From Armillaria gallica (Eukaryota; Basidiomycota; Agaricomycetes; Agaricales; Physalacriaceae), in contig JBANDB010000020.1 of NCBI GenBank assembly GCA_037576215.1, forward strand, positions 1,302,001 to 1,366,000: 64,000 nt of DNA, given 5' to 3'. The notes under the pieces are model-generated. The model saw only the letters and a list, made by a program, of their open reading frames with translations, searched no databases and was not told where the DNA came from. The stretch's first letter is position 1. The number at the start of each line of letters is the position of its first letter. This document shows positions 44,371 to 54,914 of the stretch, one piece after another. The position numbers and the translations under genes were made by a program.

Positions 44371-47066
44371 CTACTTGACTGTTTTCTTCTTCTTCGCTGC
44401 CGCCGCCGCACTAGAATTGAGCATGAGTATAATACATTTTGTAATGAAATGATAACCTACCGTGTTTTCCTGGTTGTGTCTTCCACCTTACAGAGAATAG
44501 ACAGTCTGAAAGAATGCTCAGTCAACATACAACGTTGGACAGGAATAACAGCTTGACCTTGTTCTCTTTGATGGAGGTGATACAATCGCCAAGACTGAAG
44601 CGACATGCGACTTGGCCATCCTCTTCCTCCCTTTGCCTTTCTCAGTTCCTCCAGATGGACATGGTGCCTTTCCTGTGGGCTGTTCCAGTATAGGCTTGAA
44701 GCTACCACATTCTCCTCCAAGCTGGGTAGCAGTGTCGGGTTGGTAGACAGTATAGCTTGTTGAGATCATTGTCAGGCTCATTGGTGTGAGTGCCAGGTTC
44801 CTTGCTGAAACAGGTATCAGCTTCCTCATCGACATGAATATCAGGTTCCTCAACATGAGCTGCAGCGTCATTGTTGAGACAAGGATAAGGCGCCTTGTTC
44901 CCCAGCTCGTTGATGTGAGCACCAAATTCCTCATCAAGATGAGTGTCATGTTCCTCCTCAACATGAGTGTCAGGCTCCTCAACATGAGCTTCAGCTCTGT
45001 CATTCTCCAGCTCGTTGATGTGAACATTGGATTCCTCATTGACATGAGTATCAGGCTCCTTGACACAAGCTTCAGCTTCGTTGTTGAGACTAGTTTTGGG
45101 TTTAGCCTGTTGGCTAACAGTAGAGTCATTGAGAAGGAACTGAAAAGGCTCCTGCAATCCCTACAAAAATTCGGCCACAGCATACAGTGAGCCTGTGCTG
45201 AGATCAAACGGATTATGCAGCATGTTGCTGGGGAACTTGTACTTGCTGGTGTCGTAAAAACGTTTGGGGTCGTTTTGGACATTTCACCAGTTTAATGTTT
45301 GCCCCAACCACGCGTCACCTATCCCTGCCATCAGTAAAGAAAGTTCAAGACAAAACACATACATGCACCAAACAAGCCCTGGAAATACCCATGCAACTTC
45401 TTGACTAGCAAATTTGGCGAGCAGTTACTAGCATCAACATCGAAAAGGCGGACACCCTGCTCATTGCAAGGAACAGATTTATCTGATAGACCTGATTAGT
45501 GTTAGCAATGACAGTATAGACAGTGGCAGGACATCCACATACCACAGAGTAAAGCTGCACCTGACCATGATGCCCAAGCTTGAGCGAAGTCACCGAAGTG
45601 CTTGATCTTGATCAACTTGAATTCGACATCTTCATGGAAGTGGTGCTGAGACTGCTCATCTGCATGTGAATAAATACTAGTGTCAGGTTAGCACCATGCA
45701 AGGTGAACATTGTCAGTTCACTCACTGTCTGGCTACCACAGGATCACCACCACCTGGATTTCTCAAGCAGTAATTCAGCTGGAATTCGGCTCCACCCAAA
45801 GGACCAGTCGGAGAGGCCAATTTGTTCAGCATGTCTGTCATCAAGTAGGGGAAATCAAGAGCATTCTTATAGACAAATTAGTATACAAGCATATACAATA
45901 AACCTGAAACTTACTGGTCATAGTCATAAGCATCTTTAGGCTTCCAAGTGTCGCACTGGGCTTCATCCACCTCTGACCACATATGTGCGAGGATGATCTG
46001 GTAGGCTACCACATGGCTAAAGCCACTTTGACACACTTTCTGAAGGTCCGATTCGTAAATTTCAAAGTCGTCTTCATCTTCATCTTCATCCTTGTCCTCG
46101 TCGTGGTCGCCAACACTGAAGTCAGCCTCATTGTCTTCATCATTGGTCCCAGAATCCTCATCATGTGCCCCTGCTTCCAACTCACTATCAACATCTTCCA
46201 GCAACTCCGTCATGGCATCAGGATCCCCATCTCTGAGTCAGTTATCATAGTCTCTTGCCACCACAATAAGAGCCTTGATCCATGTGCTGACAAGTTCCTT
46301 GTGGGCATCAGCAAAAGCTGCCTTCGCACTCAGCGGCTTGGCCCAGTCCATAAGGCAGTCAATTAAGTGTTGAACATCTGGCTTGTGAGTGGCATGGGTG
46401 GTACAATCGGTGGGGGAGACTTGGCTGGTTTTACTTGCATCCCGGGTCTTGTAGTAGTTCCAGGTGTTATCAACCTTCTTCTTGATTTGCTGTTCATTTG
46501 TTAATGTTGACCTAGATAGGATGCTCAAGCTGACTCACATCAAGTCGATCTTTGCGATTGGAATTGGTCTGCATGTAATCCTCATCTCGAAAGGCAGGCA
46601 CACCAGTTTGCTTTTGCATCACTGTCTCCACCAATGATTTTCTGTATTTTGCTCAGTTGGCGCTGCTTGGATCGGCGGCAAGGAGGGATCAAATCTCTGG
46701 CTTCAGAACTTCTTCAACCCAAGCTTGTTGGTTGTGGGTAAAGGGGACTTCGGCGCATCGCCCAACTAGAAATATAAGAGCCAGCTATTCAGTACAGTAC
46801 AAATCAGAACCCATGGGACTTAGACGCACCTGTCTTCATGGCCTTGATGCTTTCCTTAGAGCCAGAGCATTGAACTACATCATCCCCCAAGGGCTCCTCA
46901 TTTAATCTCTTAGCAGCCGAATTCCTCCCAACACTGCTCAACTTGACGTGTTGACCTTGATGATGTGTCAGTGTTTGGGCAGAGATTACCGGAAATAGCG
47001 GAGTGTACGCGGCTCCGAAGGCTCTGTCATTGCAAGTGTCGAGGAGTCCTTTTTGCCTCGGACCAT
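44371..47066 (-). CDS. KDZ companion gene with acidic repeats (multi-exon, unknown function)
   Basis: The start is the ATG at 47066 (MVRGKKDSSTLAMTEPSEP). Short exons follow, separated by GT...AG introns: VGRCAEVPFTHNQQAWVEE, AKYRKSLVETVMQKQTGVP, FRDEDYMQTNSNRKDRLD, then KVDNTWNYYKTRDASKT, an Asp/Glu-rich tract (46000-46200), NALDFPYLMTDMLNKLASP, LLVKKLHGYFQGLF. Next come imperfect acidic repeats such as HVEEPDTHVDEE (44740-45100), a basic KGKGRKRMAKSH region and a predicted end RAAAAAKKKKTVK at 44371. Stops include TGA at EI*SLL and DN*LRD (Arg expected) and at AN*AKY (Trp expected), so this copy is probably dead. No catalytic motif is recognised. Exon borders are partly inferred. Confidence 0.5.
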
Positions 47067-47199
47067 GGTAGATTAGAGTGTAGGTCTCAGGTTTTGGTGA
47101 AGACGAAAATGCAGATGGTTGGGTGCTGGAATGAGCAAAAATGTCAGTTCACACTGCAGTGTTTCATTTTTAAATTGAACATAGTCACAGAAGCATGAG

Positions 47200-47543
47200 T
47201 GATCGGTGACATTGTCTTCCTCGTCTGCTGCCACCCAAATTATTGTCCATTGGCGATTTCACCTTGTACAATTTTCCTGCCATCCAGGATCCTACAAAGA
47301 AGACTATCCCAATTCAGAACAATGAGAACTAGAGACAAAGATACCCACTGCGGAGACCACGATCCATCCCGCTCTGCTGATATCCAAGTCAGAGCCCACC
47401 AACAAAAGTTCAAAATCAGAATCCATGCACGACATGTTCTGGGCCAGAACCAAGGGATTGAATGAGAGCATCGTCGTAATGTCAAATGAAGAAGAGCGAC
47501 CCATACAGATCAGCTCTGGATTGGACTGACAGTGAGGAGACAA
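47200..47543 (-). CDS. Small ORF between the KDZ companion genes (uncertain)
   Basis: Reading leftward: MSCMDSDFELLLVGSDLDIS, WIVVSAV, a plausible intron (GTATCT...TTTGTAG, about 47296-47347), then GSWMAGKLYKVKSPMDNN. It could be a short separate gene or an upstream exon of a neighbour. No domain recognised. Confidence 0.25.
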
Positions 47544-47753
47544 GTGAGAGTAGAGAATGTCATTTCACTTCGAGTACTTAATTTGGGTTATGAAATTGAA
47601 AATTTACTGGTCATGCAAATATCTTGTGACCATACACGTATGACACGTCCAAGGGTTCATCTGAGACTGGCCAGTCAAGAACAGAATTGATATAGTATTA
47701 CAATGATATACCGCCAATCCAAAAACAAGAAAGTACAGCACCACCCACTATTC

Positions 47754-48883
47754 TCAATTTGATATGTCAATGTACACACCCTGACATGTCATGGAGACAC
47801 GAGGACAATCCTCAGGCACATAAGTTGGATCCAGATTATGGTTGAGCTGGCGAGGCAAGGTAGGCGCACGCCCAAAGTAGAGGAAAAATGTATCAATGTA
47901 ATGAGTTACGACATGTTTCTCCAGATTATTGAAATTCTCTTCTGTGTACCCTGCTGGCTGTGTACTGTACAAGAAATCGGGAGACTCTCCTGACCAGCCC
48001 CGCATGAGCTTTCGGAGAGAGAACAGGTACGGGGCACGTTCTAGCCATGACGGATGTCCGATACCAAAATTGGTGCTACCAAGGTCGACACAAGCTGGAT
48101 GCTGGAGGCAATGAGGCAAACATTTAGCGATATCCTTCATACGCTCCTCATTTGCATCAATCGAGCCAGTTGCATGACGATCCAGTGCATGCATTTCAAG
48201 ACGAAAATCCATTTCTGAAAGCTCCCAAAGAATCTCCTGCTTATCTGTGTCGGCAAGAGTACCAAATTCTTTCCCTCTCCAGAATCCTCGCAGCTCATTC
48301 AGATTCAAATCATCTGAAAACTCATCAAAACAGCCAGACATGAGGTGCTTGACCTTTTCCCGGACTTGCATGCCTTTGGAAGTAGTATTTCCAGAGTCCC
48401 AGAGATAGGGGAGCATCAGCAATGCACGCCATTCTTGATGCAAGAGCGTCGGAGGTTGGAAGTTGGGAATGGCCAGCCGGGTCTTCATAGCATCTTGAAG
48501 TCTCAACCAGGCTCGGAAACAAGCCGCCCATTTGTCGAGATTATTGACACTGGTGAACAAGTCCGCACAAGGGAAGGCCAGACCATTGATCCCGACCACC
48601 TTGGCGCATGAATGACACCGGTCCTTGTTTGCATCAATTTTTAACAAAGCTGTTTGCCAAACAGGTATAGTCGGTGGAAGGAGTTCATGGGTTGGATCTG
48701 TGAAACCAGAAACGTTCCCATGAGGTTTAGGTACTTTGGTGCGTCTGCTACGTGTTTGATTGTGATCTGAAAACAGACCAATTAGAGACACTCTAAGTAA
48801 TACCGTGATTACTTACATGGAGAAAATCGGGTATCTATCTTTGTCAAGGAGGATAGCAAAATGTTTGCTCGGGTTAGGATCAT
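47754..48883 (-). CDS. KDZ companion gene 2 (359 aa, unknown function)
   Basis: Two exons: 48883-48817 (MILTRANILLSSLTKIDTRF) and 48766-47754, joined across a 50-bp intron with GTAAGT donor and TTTCAG acceptor. The alternative start at 48791 lies inside the intron and is not ATG. The product has CHSCAKVVGINGLAFPC (paired cysteines), WAACFRAWLRLQDAMKTRL, YLWDSGNTTSKGMQVREK, APYLFSLRKLMRGWSGE and HYIDTFFLYFGRAPTLPRQL. Proteins with this ending occur next to KDZ transposases in mushrooms, as far as I recall; function is unknown. It has no internal stop, unlike the other genes here. It is divergent from the transposase, with ~45 bp between the two readable starts. Confidence 0.65.
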
Positions 48884-48928
48884 AGATGTGGGCGCAGAGA
48901 ATGGGTCTGACCATCCTAAGTGGTCTCG

Positions 48929-51900
48929 TGTGAAACATTCCATCGCAGAATACTTGTTAAGCACTTCCAGATGATCAGAATGCAGGGCAAAATACCGGCC
49001 TACGATTTCATCATCTCACTCTCACACCTAACCGACAGCGCATTTCCTTCTTCAGTATCGGTAAGCCAATGCTAATTCAAGGAATCCCATGCTGACTGTA
49101 ATCTCAGAATGTCTATGAACAATTTCGCATCGTATCTCGTGTGTGGGAGGTCATGGCCATGGAGCGCCGGTCTGGGCAGGTTCACGGTATTGGGAGGTAT
49201 TTCCCCCATCAACGTCCAGACAGTATCATGGTTTTCTGCCCTACTTGTCCGGAACCCAGGTTCAACATGGAGAAAGGATGGGAAAGAACACCTGAACACC
49301 TTCGGTAAGTAACTTCCTACTGTCAAGTTTGTTCTCGTCTGAAACCTGGCGCTTAGCCACCTCAATCAAAGTTTACGGACGTTGGACAGTAACCACCACG
49401 TCAACAAAACCAGAAAGAACACGGATCCCGATGACGTCTGCATCTTGGGTCCCAATGGTTACTTTCCGACCATGGGTCGCTATAGGAAGGTCTTACAAGA
49501 AATGTTGAACATGCCGGAAGAGGTTCATAATCACCACTCTTTCACGACTGATTACGACATTGCACTTCATAGAAATCAGTATGTAACTATCTCAAGGCTC
49601 ATAACAAGCAAGCGACAGACAAGTTCAAGAATATGGAATACTCGGGAGTTATCGCAGTCTGTTGCTCCCACGTATTCATACAGGCTATGGTAAACATGCT
49701 TGCGGGAGAAAGGTACGGATATGATCTCCCACAATTATTGCCTTAAAGACTGATTATGTTACAGATATCCTCTAGCTGATTTAGCATATGCATTAGCGAT
49801 TGAATTGACCAACCATGAGTGCCCCAGGGATTTCGAACCACCTGCAGAGATTCTTTCCTACGACTGCGCATGCCAATATTCAGTCAATCTCTTGGACCGC
49901 ATGGAAAAGCTGCACCCTCAACTCGCACCTCGCATCCAAAAGCTTCGTGCCGCCATACCCTATGTACACATTAACGATCACTTGGACGACTGCATGTACC
50001 TATTTTGTACGGTGTACATGATCTGTGCAGGGCACTTTCATGGAGAGACTGCAGAACATCCATGGGCTGAATCAAATGGCATTGGACCAATGACCCATCA
50101 AATGAATGGTGGACATCGTGAGGAAATACTGAATGGTCATAATAATGATTGGAATTGGAAGAAGTTGATTAAAATGTATATGTTCATCTCATTTATAGCT
50201 ACCCGTGTCGTTACTAATATCTACCAGCCCAATGGGTGTTAGCAGATCTCGACGTTGGCTTCTTGTAACTTCGCAACTTCCGGGCGCTGTATTTGGGACT
50301 GCGTGACGTCCATAAAGAGCATGCAGACATCTGGTCACGCTTGAACAAGGAACCTCAGGTCAAGAGAAACGCATCTGGAAAGGGACTGAAGCTGGTAAGC
50401 TCCATATATCGCCACACACCTTCAAAATGTACGTTCCCTTTTCGTATTTTTTGATGGCCACATGCTGAATTTATCTGCAGTGCCGATGCAAGAAGGGATC
50501 TTTAAGGCCCTCGTTGTCCATGAGGAAGAAGAACGCAAGCTAGCATTGAAGAAATCGAAGGCTGTCACTGGTTCCGGCCACGCGGAGTTCATTCATATAG
50601 CCCTCGAGATTGAACGTCTCCAGTAAAATATCCTGTTCTCTTTATTATTCTGTCGCTAATGTTGGCGGCCAAACAGACGAATTATCTGTGATGATGTCCG
50701 AATTCATGAAGAGAATCCTGTGGATCGTTCAAAAAAGGACATCGAGAAACATCGAAACAAGCTGCGTCAACGGCTGGTTCAATGGCGTACGAGACAAAGG
50801 GAAATCATGGGGCCTGCTCTAAAGTATGCGGAAGAGAAGGATGCCAAAGCCTTGGAAGAAGCAGTGACTAAAGAGGCAACTCGAAAGGCAGAGGGTAGCC
50901 GCTCGGACTCTACCAAGGATTCAGAGCACGCAGTCCTCTACCTACCATCTAGCTTCGACACCGCTGAACGGAAGGCCTTAGGTTTTGTGGAGCTGGGAAT
51001 TATTGAGGGTCGTCTCCGAGAGGGCATAGCCTATGATGCCATTCTTTCCATCAGAAACTGCGTCAAGGACCTCAGTCTAGCCTGGCAAAGCATGCAAGCA
51101 AACGGAAACAGCCAAGCTATGAACACTCGCTATCGACAGGTCGTCCGTGATGCACAGCGCAAGCTTACGGCGAGTTTGTGCCTGTATCATCGTTCTCGTG
51201 ATGCCATGATTCTGCTGGATCGCATTGATTCAGATCACCCTCTTTTCCAACGTATTGAACCAAAAGACTTGAAGAGGAAAAAGACGACGTCAACCAGACA
51301 GTTTGGCGAGAGTTACCGGTCGGAGGGGAAATTGTGGTGGATGACTCTACCTGATCTTTCCACACCAGAACATTTAGATGATGCATCTACCCAGGGCACC
51401 AAGCGAAAGCGTGAGTGATATTATATGTCCTTCTCTTTTTATTGGTGACAATAGACACCTAGGTCGAACCGATGCAGGCAATCCATCTAAGCGAAAGAAA
51501 GCTAGCAAGAATAAGAAAACGAAGACATCAGTTGAACAAGAGGAGGACTCGGAGGTAGAAGACGGTGATGGTGAGTATGCTCTCTGGCCGTTCCATTGAT
51601 GAAGAGCTCATGTCAAGCCTAGAAGAGGGCTGGGTTTGCGTGCAGCAAAGGGCAAATGGACTGAGAAGGATATTCAGGAATGGTCTGAAGAGGGTGATTA
51701 TCTGCGCTATCCACTGCATGGCATGTACTGAACATCTTCGCAGCGGATCGAGTACAATATTGTCGTTCCGAAGCTCAAATGGAACGCTGGCCAGAGGAAT
51801 GGGAGCTCAAACAGGCGGACTTTCTGCGCTACATTCGCGCAATGAAATTCCTCGCTGATGCCTGGGTTGATACAGGTGAAAAGTGTGACCGAGGACCTGG

Positions 51901-52144
51901 TTATACAGCAATGGCAAAGAAGACATCAACAATGTTTGAGAAGTTCTGGAAGGATGGCCGCGCTTTGTTGATTGCTGCAGGATATCGTCATCTGCTGACA
52001 ATGCCTGAAGGAATGATACTAGCTGATCAGGTTATGGCTGATCGTTTAGATGTGGATTCCGCTCTGGCACGTGTTGAGAGTAGCCGCACTCTGCCACCAC
52101 CAAGATTCAATAACGACAATGAAAATGAGGCAAAAGTAGATTAA
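48929..52144 (+). pseudogene. KDZ transposase, lacking its N-terminal zinc-binding part
   Basis: Exons follow the KDZ order: TFHRRILVKHFQMIRMQGK (to 49060), NVYEQFRIVSRVWEVM and FCPTCPEPRFNMEKGWERTP (49108-49304), LDSNHHVNKTRKNTDPDDV from 49357, KFKNMEYSGVIAVCCSHVF, LSYDCACQYSVNLLDRMEKL, CMYLFCTVYMICAGHFHGE with TAEHPWAESNGIG, MNGGHREEILNGHNNDWNW. The DDE-like acidic residues can be placed in LDSNHH, SYDCACQ and GETAEHPWAE. A coiled-coil-like, Lys/Glu-rich C-terminus (50720-51418) and RWPEEWELKQADFLRYIRA (51779-52144) follow. The usual CxC1/CxC2 finger upstream is not found; the frame closes at about 48925. Exon borders around 49580-49620 and 50240 are unclear. Confidence 0.8.
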
Positions 52145-52274
52145 TCACTGTTTAATCACATCAATTAATGACATTATTTAAGCTGACTGATCAAGAAACT
52201 GATTAAGAAAGGCACTTTAAGCATGCTATGTGATCATTCACAACATTGATTAAGCAAGAGGGACCTGGTTTTCT

Positions 52275-52943
52275 AGATTGGACAACGTTTCAGGGCTCAT
52301 ACTGGGTCCAAACTTGACCAGCGCTACGAATGCGGTGCCAGGGCATGGAGGCTATCCATGCGGTATCTTGAATCCCACTTCACAGTCAACTGCATGGGTA
52401 GATCACCGGAAAGTGAGGCATATTCACGGAGGAACATAGGACTACCGCATGACGATCGGATGGGGATTTTAGTCCATACGGAAGGACATCATCAAAAAAT
52501 GATTCGCCACGTTCAACAGACAGGTCCGAGGTCCCCTGGGTCATCGCATATGTCGTAAATTTTAGAAGAGAGGAGACCAAATATCTGGAGCAACGTTTCT
52601 TGAGGAAAACACTTTTTTGGTGCGTGGAAGGCCTAGCAACTACCAAGGTCATGGAGATGCTTGTCGCGCCGATCTCGAATTTTGAGAAAGAGAGACTGAA
52701 GTGTCGCAGTTCCTGCTCGAAACGGGTTATATCTTTCGTGATGGAAGCTTGAGAGACGTCGAAAGATGAGAATCCGGATCGTAAGAGTTCGGTTAGATTG
52801 ACGGAAGGAGAATAAGGGTGTATGACGTCGAATTGACATCTGGGGAAAATAATATCCTGGACAATGTTCTTCATATGAGAAGCAGAGATTGACGATAATG
52901 GGTGCCTACCATTCTCTGTTAACTCTTTCGGTCTCTGACACAA
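52275..52943 (-). pseudogene. F-box/LRR-like gene, 5' part (right of the KDZ insertion)
   Basis: The frame at 52386-52943 reads LSSISASHMKNIVQDIIFPR, then SVNLTELLRSGFSSFDVSQA, LRHFSLSFSKFEIGATSISM and VVARPSTHQ. It has the variable-repeat look of agaricomycete F-box/LRR proteins. It stops at 52386, and a second frame leads to the KDZ border (MSPETLSN). The F-box itself is not visible; the sequence upstream of 52943 is not open, so the 5' end is lost or diverged. Orientation and junction frame tie it to 43501-44190. Confidence 0.5.
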
Positions 52944-53620
52944 ATCAGTCGCACGATATGGATAACAGGGCGGTAATACCTGTAGTGGAGATGGTTTAAG
53001 TTACTATATTTCGATGAAAGACTAGACATTATACCTACGAAATTCAAAAGTCGTCCTTTCAACTTTGTTGGTTGTGATTGTGGACGTCAAAACCAACAAA
53101 AAAAATTCGGTAGAATGTTTCGCAGCACGTGATGCCGAATGAATTTCACAAATTTCATGTCGCGACCGAAGTCGTACTTGTTAAGGCAGCGTTGAACAAA
53201 AGGCTCGAGAATTGGATATCGGTACAGACGCAATCCCATGTGTTAGAACTTGCGGTTCACAAGTCAGCGGAAAAGGAACTAATGTTCACGGCAATCGCAA
53301 ATCCCTACGCCTGTGAGGACGCGTAGCAAACGGATAACCCATCGCTTCAATGATCAATCAAGGCAGCTGTAACGATGGCGATCCTTATCGTATCTTCCTT
53401 GAACTTTTGACGCTGTTTCTGGATTTATTTTGGAGTCATTGTTCTTTACCTGACTTCGGCCCTCGAGTCCTTATCGATAATGCTGCATGTTCCTCCCTAA
53501 ATTGCGCCGAAGAACGGGTTTCTGTGGAAGACGGAAACAGTGATGGAAAGGGTAGAGAATCGCTCATTCTTAGTTTAAGACCATTCTTAGCGATCGCGAA
53601 TGACGATGTCCAATTCCTCT
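52944..53620. other. No gene seen (F-box pseudogene to OYE pseudogene)
   Basis: Stops in all frames, short ORFs only (largest 53129-53326 on +, no recognisable motif). CpG dinucleotides are more frequent here than in the transposon area, which suggests host DNA. Confidence 0.4.
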
Positions 53621-53639
53621 TCTGTCATCTACAAAACCT

Positions 53640-54914
53640 CCATCAGGTACACAAATAGGCATAATGAGAATACATACAATATCGCCACCCATGGAATCCC
53701 AAAGACTCCACCATCCACCTTCTCATCCTCAACATACAGGGCGGCCTCCTCGCCTGTGAAGGATACGTTCATAAACACCCTCGTTACTCGTAGCAGGATT
53801 TTTCGATGATGGGGCGTACGTGCCGAGGACATCATAATTTGTACCGCGTCGAGTCCCGTCAATAACAGGATCCAAAGACTCTGCATATCTCACGAGTGAA
53901 ACGTAAGCGATCCCGAGCCTGTCGAGGTCTGTTATGAGGTGCCGAAACGTGTCTAACGTTTCTTGAAGCGGCGTTCTATTCAGCTGATCAGGACAAATAG
54001 GAATCATCTTGGCACTTGAAATCAGGACATACCCGACATCATTATAGCCCGCCACAGGATTCAACTTTAAACCAACCCTTTCTGGTACCCAGATATTCGT
54101 CGCGATCTTGACAACCTCCAAAGCGAACTTGGCTGTATTCTGCACGCTCCCACTCCACTCGTCCGTCCGGTCATTCGACGTGCTATCGAGGAATTGGTGG
54201 ATCAAGGACCCGTATGCCCCGTGTATCTCTATACCGTCGAAGCCCGCCTCTTTTGCATTCACTCCAGCTTGGTTCCACTGAGAAAGAAAAGTGTGGGGAT
54301 CGTCGATTGCGGTAGGGGTGATATAGCCTGGCTGGCCAGAGAGGAAACGGAACTAGCCTCCTCGAGCAGCGATTGCTGACGGAGCATAAACAGGAAGCCC
54401 TGAGACGATTTGCTCGGGCGCATCAAGGTGGTTTAGACGTCCAACTAAAAACAGCTCAGGATGTATTTCCTGTGAAAATAATGGTTCGATACTGACGATG
54501 CCATAGCTAGAAGGTAGACCATGTCCAAAGCTGACTCGGGAGAGAAGAGATGGAGTCAAGACATACCTGAGCAAAGATCTCCTTCTTTGTGTACAGCATC
54601 AGGGACCTTTTGCATCCCCTGACTTGCTCTTCGGAGCAAATACCAGGAGCGTTCTGCCGTAGGGAGCTAGCACTTGATATGAGAACTACCAACGAAAAAG
54701 ACGAGAGAAATGCGTACCCTTGTTGCACAATGAGAATACTTTCCGTGATAATCAATCCAGCACCTCCCGCGGCGCGCTTTCGGTAGTATTCGACGTCGAT
54801 CCCGTTGAGAACATTCGTGGGAACGGAATGGTTACGTGTCATGGCGGAGATGAAAATCCTGTTCTTGAAGGTGATTGATCCGAGGGGCTGGAAAAGAGCC
54901 TTGAGGTTCGACAT
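53640..54914 (-). pseudogene. Old Yellow Enzyme-type NAD(P)H:flavin oxidoreductase
   Basis: Start ATG at 54914: MSNLKALFQPLGSITFKNRI, SAMTRNHSVPTNVLN, EYYRKRAAGGAGLIITES. Introns at 54673-54717, then after FAQ, then inside LWH|LGR (GTCAGT...TTTTTAG), and one inside GYNDVG|TPLQETLDTF. The substrate-binding LWHLGRLNH, GVNAKEAGFDGIEIHGAYG, LIHQFLDSTSNDRTDEWSGS and VGLKLNPVAGYNDVG are typical of fungal OYE-like ene-reductases (FMN enzymes reducing activated C=C bonds). Defects: TAG in ARGG*FRFL, two small deletions that shift the frame only across GCK...EIFAQ, and a missing last ~40 residues after FGIPWVAIL. Likely a recent pseudogene. Confidence 0.85.

Larger units (their letters stand above)
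44191..52274. mobile_element. KDZ-family DNA transposon, 8.1 kb
   Basis: AGATTGG flanks both sides (44184-44190 and 52275-52281), and deletion restores the F-box gene frame. Terminal ~130-bp regions at both ends are studded with TTAATCA/TGATTAA and CTTTAAGCA motifs (44205-44330 and 52141-52260), typical subterminal repeats; terminal inverted repeats are short and imperfect (CCCTGTTTATG versus CCCTCTTGC). The element holds a + strand KDZ transposase and at least two minus-strand genes. KDZ elements (Kyakuja-Dileera-Zisupton) are large and abundant in mushrooms and often carry extra genes. Confidence 0.8.

Noticed and set aside
44518..45282. Long minus-strand ORF of 254 aa rich in Leu, Met, Ser and Thr
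   Set aside because: Most of it is an alternative frame of the acidic repeat; the acidic frame (44702-45157) fits the repeat better. Only its last ~70 codons, basic KGKGRKR region, look like real coding sequence.
48770..48791. Apparent start of the 345-aa ORF at 48791
   Set aside because: The codon is GTG and lies within a clear 50-bp intron; splicing to an upstream exon with ATG at 48883 fits better.
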